The translations under genes were made by a program, and so were the position numbers. DNA of 64,000 nucleotides from Candidatus Chlorobium masyuteum (GTDB lineage: Bacteria; Bacteroidota; Chlorobiia; Chlorobiales; Chlorobiaceae): contig NZ_JAAORA010000001.1 in the NCBI RefSeq assembly GCF_011601315.1, positions 674,362 to 738,361 on the forward strand. The letters run 5' to 3'. Shown in pieces: positions 62,417 through 64,000 of the stretch; position 1 is the first letter of the stretch; each line of letters starts with the position of its first letter. A model generated the notes under the pieces. It was given only the letters and a program-made list of their open reading frames with translations. It had not been told where the DNA came from and ran no database searches.

Positions 62417-62962
62417 ATGTCCAGTCTAATTGCAAGCCGTCGATATGCATCTGCTCTCCTTTCATCAGCTGAAGAGGGTGGTTTTCTTGATACTATTGTT
62501 GAAGAGCTGAAACAGATAAGGGAGGTTCTCAACAATTCCCGTGACCTCGTTCATGTGTTGAGAAGCCCCCTGATCCAGGGCGACAAGAAAGTTCATATTC
62601 TCGAAGAGATTTTCAGGGATAGTGTAGGCCAGAAAATGCATCTCTTTTTGAGCCTTATCGCAAAAAAGAAGAGAGCCGGGCTTCTTCCCGAGATTATTGA
62701 CGAGTTTCAGGTTCTTCTTGATGAGAAACAAGGCGTGCTCAATGCTGACGTTACCAGTGCCGTTGCACTTTCGGATCTTCAGGTATCGGACCTTGTCAGC
62801 AAGCTCACGGCTTCGACCGGCAAGACGATCAGGGCAAAGATGAAGGTTAATGCTGATCTTATTGGTGGTGTTTCGGTTAAAATCGGAGACACTATTCTTG
62901 ACGGCAGTGTCAGTCATCAGCTTGAGATGCTGAAGCACTCACTTATGACGGACGCAGTATAA
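62417..62962 (+). CDS. atpH: ATP synthase F1 subunit delta
   Basis: Stalk connector (OSCP) of 181 residues: SSLIASRRYASALLSSAEEG at the N-terminus, LRSPLIQGDKKVHILEEIF and IAKKKRAGLLPEIIDEFQVL in the middle, and the C-terminal signature IGGVSVKIGDTILDGSVSHQ. It is the last gene of the operon: a terminator follows within 30 bases and no atpA or atpG is present, so the F1 catalytic genes must lie elsewhere. Confidence 0.95.
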   Translation: MSSLIASRRYASALLSSAEEGGFLDTIVEELKQIREVLNNSRDLVHVLRSPLIQGDKKVHILEEIFRDSVGQKMHLFLSLIAKKKRAGLLPEIIDEFQVLLDEKQGVLNADVTSAVALSDLQVSDLVSKLTASTGKTIRAKMKVNADLIGGVSVKIGDTILDGSVSHQLEMLKHSLMTDAV

Positions 62963-62990
62963 AAACGCCCTCTCCCGAGTTTTATTTTTT

Positions 62991-63020
62991 AATAGCCTGC
63001 AGCAGCAGGCTATTTTTTTT
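62991..63020 (+). terminator. Rho-independent terminator of the F0 operon
   Basis: A perfect ten-base-pair stem AATAGCCTGC/GCAGGCTATT (62991-63000 and 63005-63014) with an AGCA loop runs into eight T (63013-63020). It lies 28 bases after the atpH stop and ends the atp transcript before the tRNA gene. Confidence 0.93.
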
Positions 63021-63040
63021 AGATATTTATCCGGACAGGC

Positions 63041-63069
63041 TTGTAAGCATTCACGGAAATTTGTAGCAT
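63041..63069 (+). promoter_or_regulatory. Candidate promoter of the tRNA-Ala gene
   Basis: TTGTAA (63041-63046) and TAGCAT (63064-63069) are separated by exactly 17 bases and the mature tRNA begins eight bases later at 63078, an expected distance for a short 5' leader. Sequence match only. Confidence 0.45.
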
Positions 63070-63077
63070 AGAGTCAT

Positions 63078-63150
63078 GGGGCTTTAGCTCAGTTGGTAGA
63101 GCGTCTCGTTCGCAATGAGAAGGTCAGGGGTTCGACTCCCCTAAGCTCCA
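63078..63150 (+). tRNA. tRNA-Ala (anticodon CGC)
   Basis: A full cloverleaf can be drawn. The acceptor stem GGGGCTT/AAGCTCC contains the G3-U70 wobble pair that defines alanine tRNAs. The D arm is GCTC-AGTTGGTA-GAGC, the anticodon stem TCTCG/TGAGA encloses the loop TTCGCAA with anticodon CGC (codon GCG), and the T arm AGGGG-TTCGACT-CCCCT is regular. The discriminator base is A. The 3' CCA is not encoded and must be added. Confidence 0.96.
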
Positions 63151-63398
63151 CAGGTATTCCGCTCTCACTCCTGCTTCAGTGATCTGCAGCACCTTTCAGG
63201 CAGTGTTCATGCCCCCTTTTCGATGACCCGTGTCACGGTAAATCCACCATCCTGATTTTTCATGCCCGGTCAGCTTCGTCATGCAGTTACGTTATCCTGC
63301 TGAAAATATGAGAGCAAAAGGTGTTCAGGTATGTTTCTTTTTCTGCAGTTTTGTATACTATGTTTTCGATTTCAATAAAAGGATAATGGAGTTGCTTT

Positions 63399-64000
63399 AT
63401 GCCGGTGACCAGATTTATTGTACGTTCAATGCTGCTGATATGTACGACAGGTAGTTTAGTGCTGTCGGGGTGTTCATCAACAAAGCCTCCGGCTACGGTA
63501 ACTGCACTTGTCAATGAAGGTTATGCAAAAGCTGAGAGACTGTTTGCCAAAAAGGATTATCCCGGAGCTTCACTTGCCCTTGAATCATTGATCTTTACCT
63601 CCCGTGCTACAGCACTTGAGGATGATGTGCTCTTTCTTCTCGGGCAGACCTATTACCGTTCGAAAGAGTACCTGCTTGCAGGAGATATCTACACCCGCCT
63701 GCTTCAGCAGATCCCCTCTACCCCCTATGCGAAAACAGCACAGTTCATGCTTGCCAAATCATATGAGCAGCTCTCACCGCATTATGAACTTGATCAGCAG
63801 TACACCGTAAAAGCCATTGAGCAGTTCTCCGTCTATCTTGACCTCTATCCTGCCACTGATTCGCTGAAGATTTCAAATGACGTTGTGACCTACAGGGAGT
63901 TGCTTAAAATCAATCCTGATAATCAATCCTATAAAGAGAGCTATGCAAGGGCTTCTGCTCAGTATGCGAGGGTTGACAGCGTTCGTTATGCGGCAAGAAC
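63399..64000 (+). CDS. BamD-like outer-membrane assembly lipoprotein, 3' end outside window
   Basis: The first 200 codons of a lipoprotein gene; GGAG lies seven bases before the ATG at 63399. A signal peptide (RFIVRSMLLICTTGSLV) ends in the lipobox LSGC. TPR-like helices follow: NEGYAKAERLFAKKDYPGAS, EDDVLFLLGQTYYRSKEYLL and YAKTAQFMLAKSYEQLSPHY, with FSVYLDLYPATDS, the pattern of BamD (YfiO/ComL), an essential part of the complex that inserts outer-membrane proteins. The SurA-like gene at 13.9 kb would be a functional partner. Other TPR lipoproteins cannot be ruled out from the partial sequence. Confidence 0.82.
   Translation, partial: MPVTRFIVRSMLLICTTGSLVLSGCSSTKPPATVTALVNEGYAKAERLFAKKDYPGASLALESLIFTSRATALEDDVLFLLGQTYYRSKEYLLAGDIYTRLLQQIPSTPYAKTAQFMLAKSYEQLSPHYELDQQYTVKAIEQFSVYLDLYPATDSLKISNDVVTYRELLKINPDNQSYKESYARASAQYARVDSVRYAAR

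Noticed and set aside
63287-63514. 75-codon minus-strand frame between the tRNA gene and the BamD-like gene
   Set aside because: Overlaps the signal-peptide region of the lipoprotein gene and has no domain or ribosome-binding site.

Overview
The window looks like the replication-origin region of a green sulfur bacterium (Chlorobi, Chlorobium/Pelodictyon type). The case rests on a bacteriochlorophyll-type geranylgeranyl reductase (bchP) next to glyS, a dnaA-dnaN-recF-dciA block, a single-chain class II glycyl-tRNA synthetase, a B-family DNA polymerase beside mnmG, and an F0-only ATP synthase operon (a, c, b, delta subunits without alpha, gamma, beta or epsilon). My recollection is that gene order around the origin of Chlorobium genomes is similar. 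No database was consulted. Apart from the first 2.4 kb and the small repeats, nearly everything is chromosomal core.

Layout. 1-2368 (minus): the 5' part of a large accessory gene encoding a serine esterase/lipase, a STAND (NB-ARC) NTPase and TPR repeats, the architecture of bacterial and fungal NLR-like immune proteins; its 3' end lies outside the window. 2.7-6.0 kb (plus): glyS, bchP and a translationally coupled membrane protein that reads as a fusion of two domains otherwise known from cyanobacteria and plastids (DUF2499 and DUF3593). 6.0-10.3 kb (minus): rng, dapD, ctpA. 10.8-13.9 kb (plus): rnhB, yraN, gyrB. 13.9-18.1 kb (minus): a SurA-like foldase, and secD, secF. 18.7-24.4 kb (plus): mnmG bracketed by two perfect parS sites, polB and a flavodiiron protein, closed by a strong terminator.

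24.5-29.4 kb is the initiation block: dciA, recF, dnaN and dnaA on the minus strand, with DnaA-box clusters on both sides of dnaA. Gene orientation switches to plus at rpmH, rnpA, yidD, yidC, followed by a PAP2 phosphatase, a ROK kinase and an RlmD-type rRNA methyltransferase. 35.3-35.6 kb holds two abutting palindrome-ended repeats. 35.6-40.2 kb (minus): DUF1232, rhomboid, pgk, mltG, chorismate mutase and a NYN nuclease.

40.3-57.3 kb is a complete dcw cluster (mraZ, rsmH, ftsL, ftsI, murE, murF, mraY, murD, ftsW, murG, murC, ftsQ, ftsA, ftsZ), headed by a three-repeat MraZ operator and lacking murB and ddl. The murE motif and the dapD gene agree on a meso-diaminopimelate peptidoglycan. FtsZ carries two C-terminal partner-binding motifs. 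Then come a CoA-transferase, pgeF (minus), atpZ, atpI, atpB, atpE, atpF, atpH with a terminator, a tRNA-Ala(CGC), and the start of a BamD-like lipoprotein gene that runs off the window.

The best candidates for new biology are the esterase-STAND-TPR protein, the bchP-coupled DUF2499/DUF3593 fusion, the doubled FtsZ tail, and the compact origin/parS/DciA arrangement.
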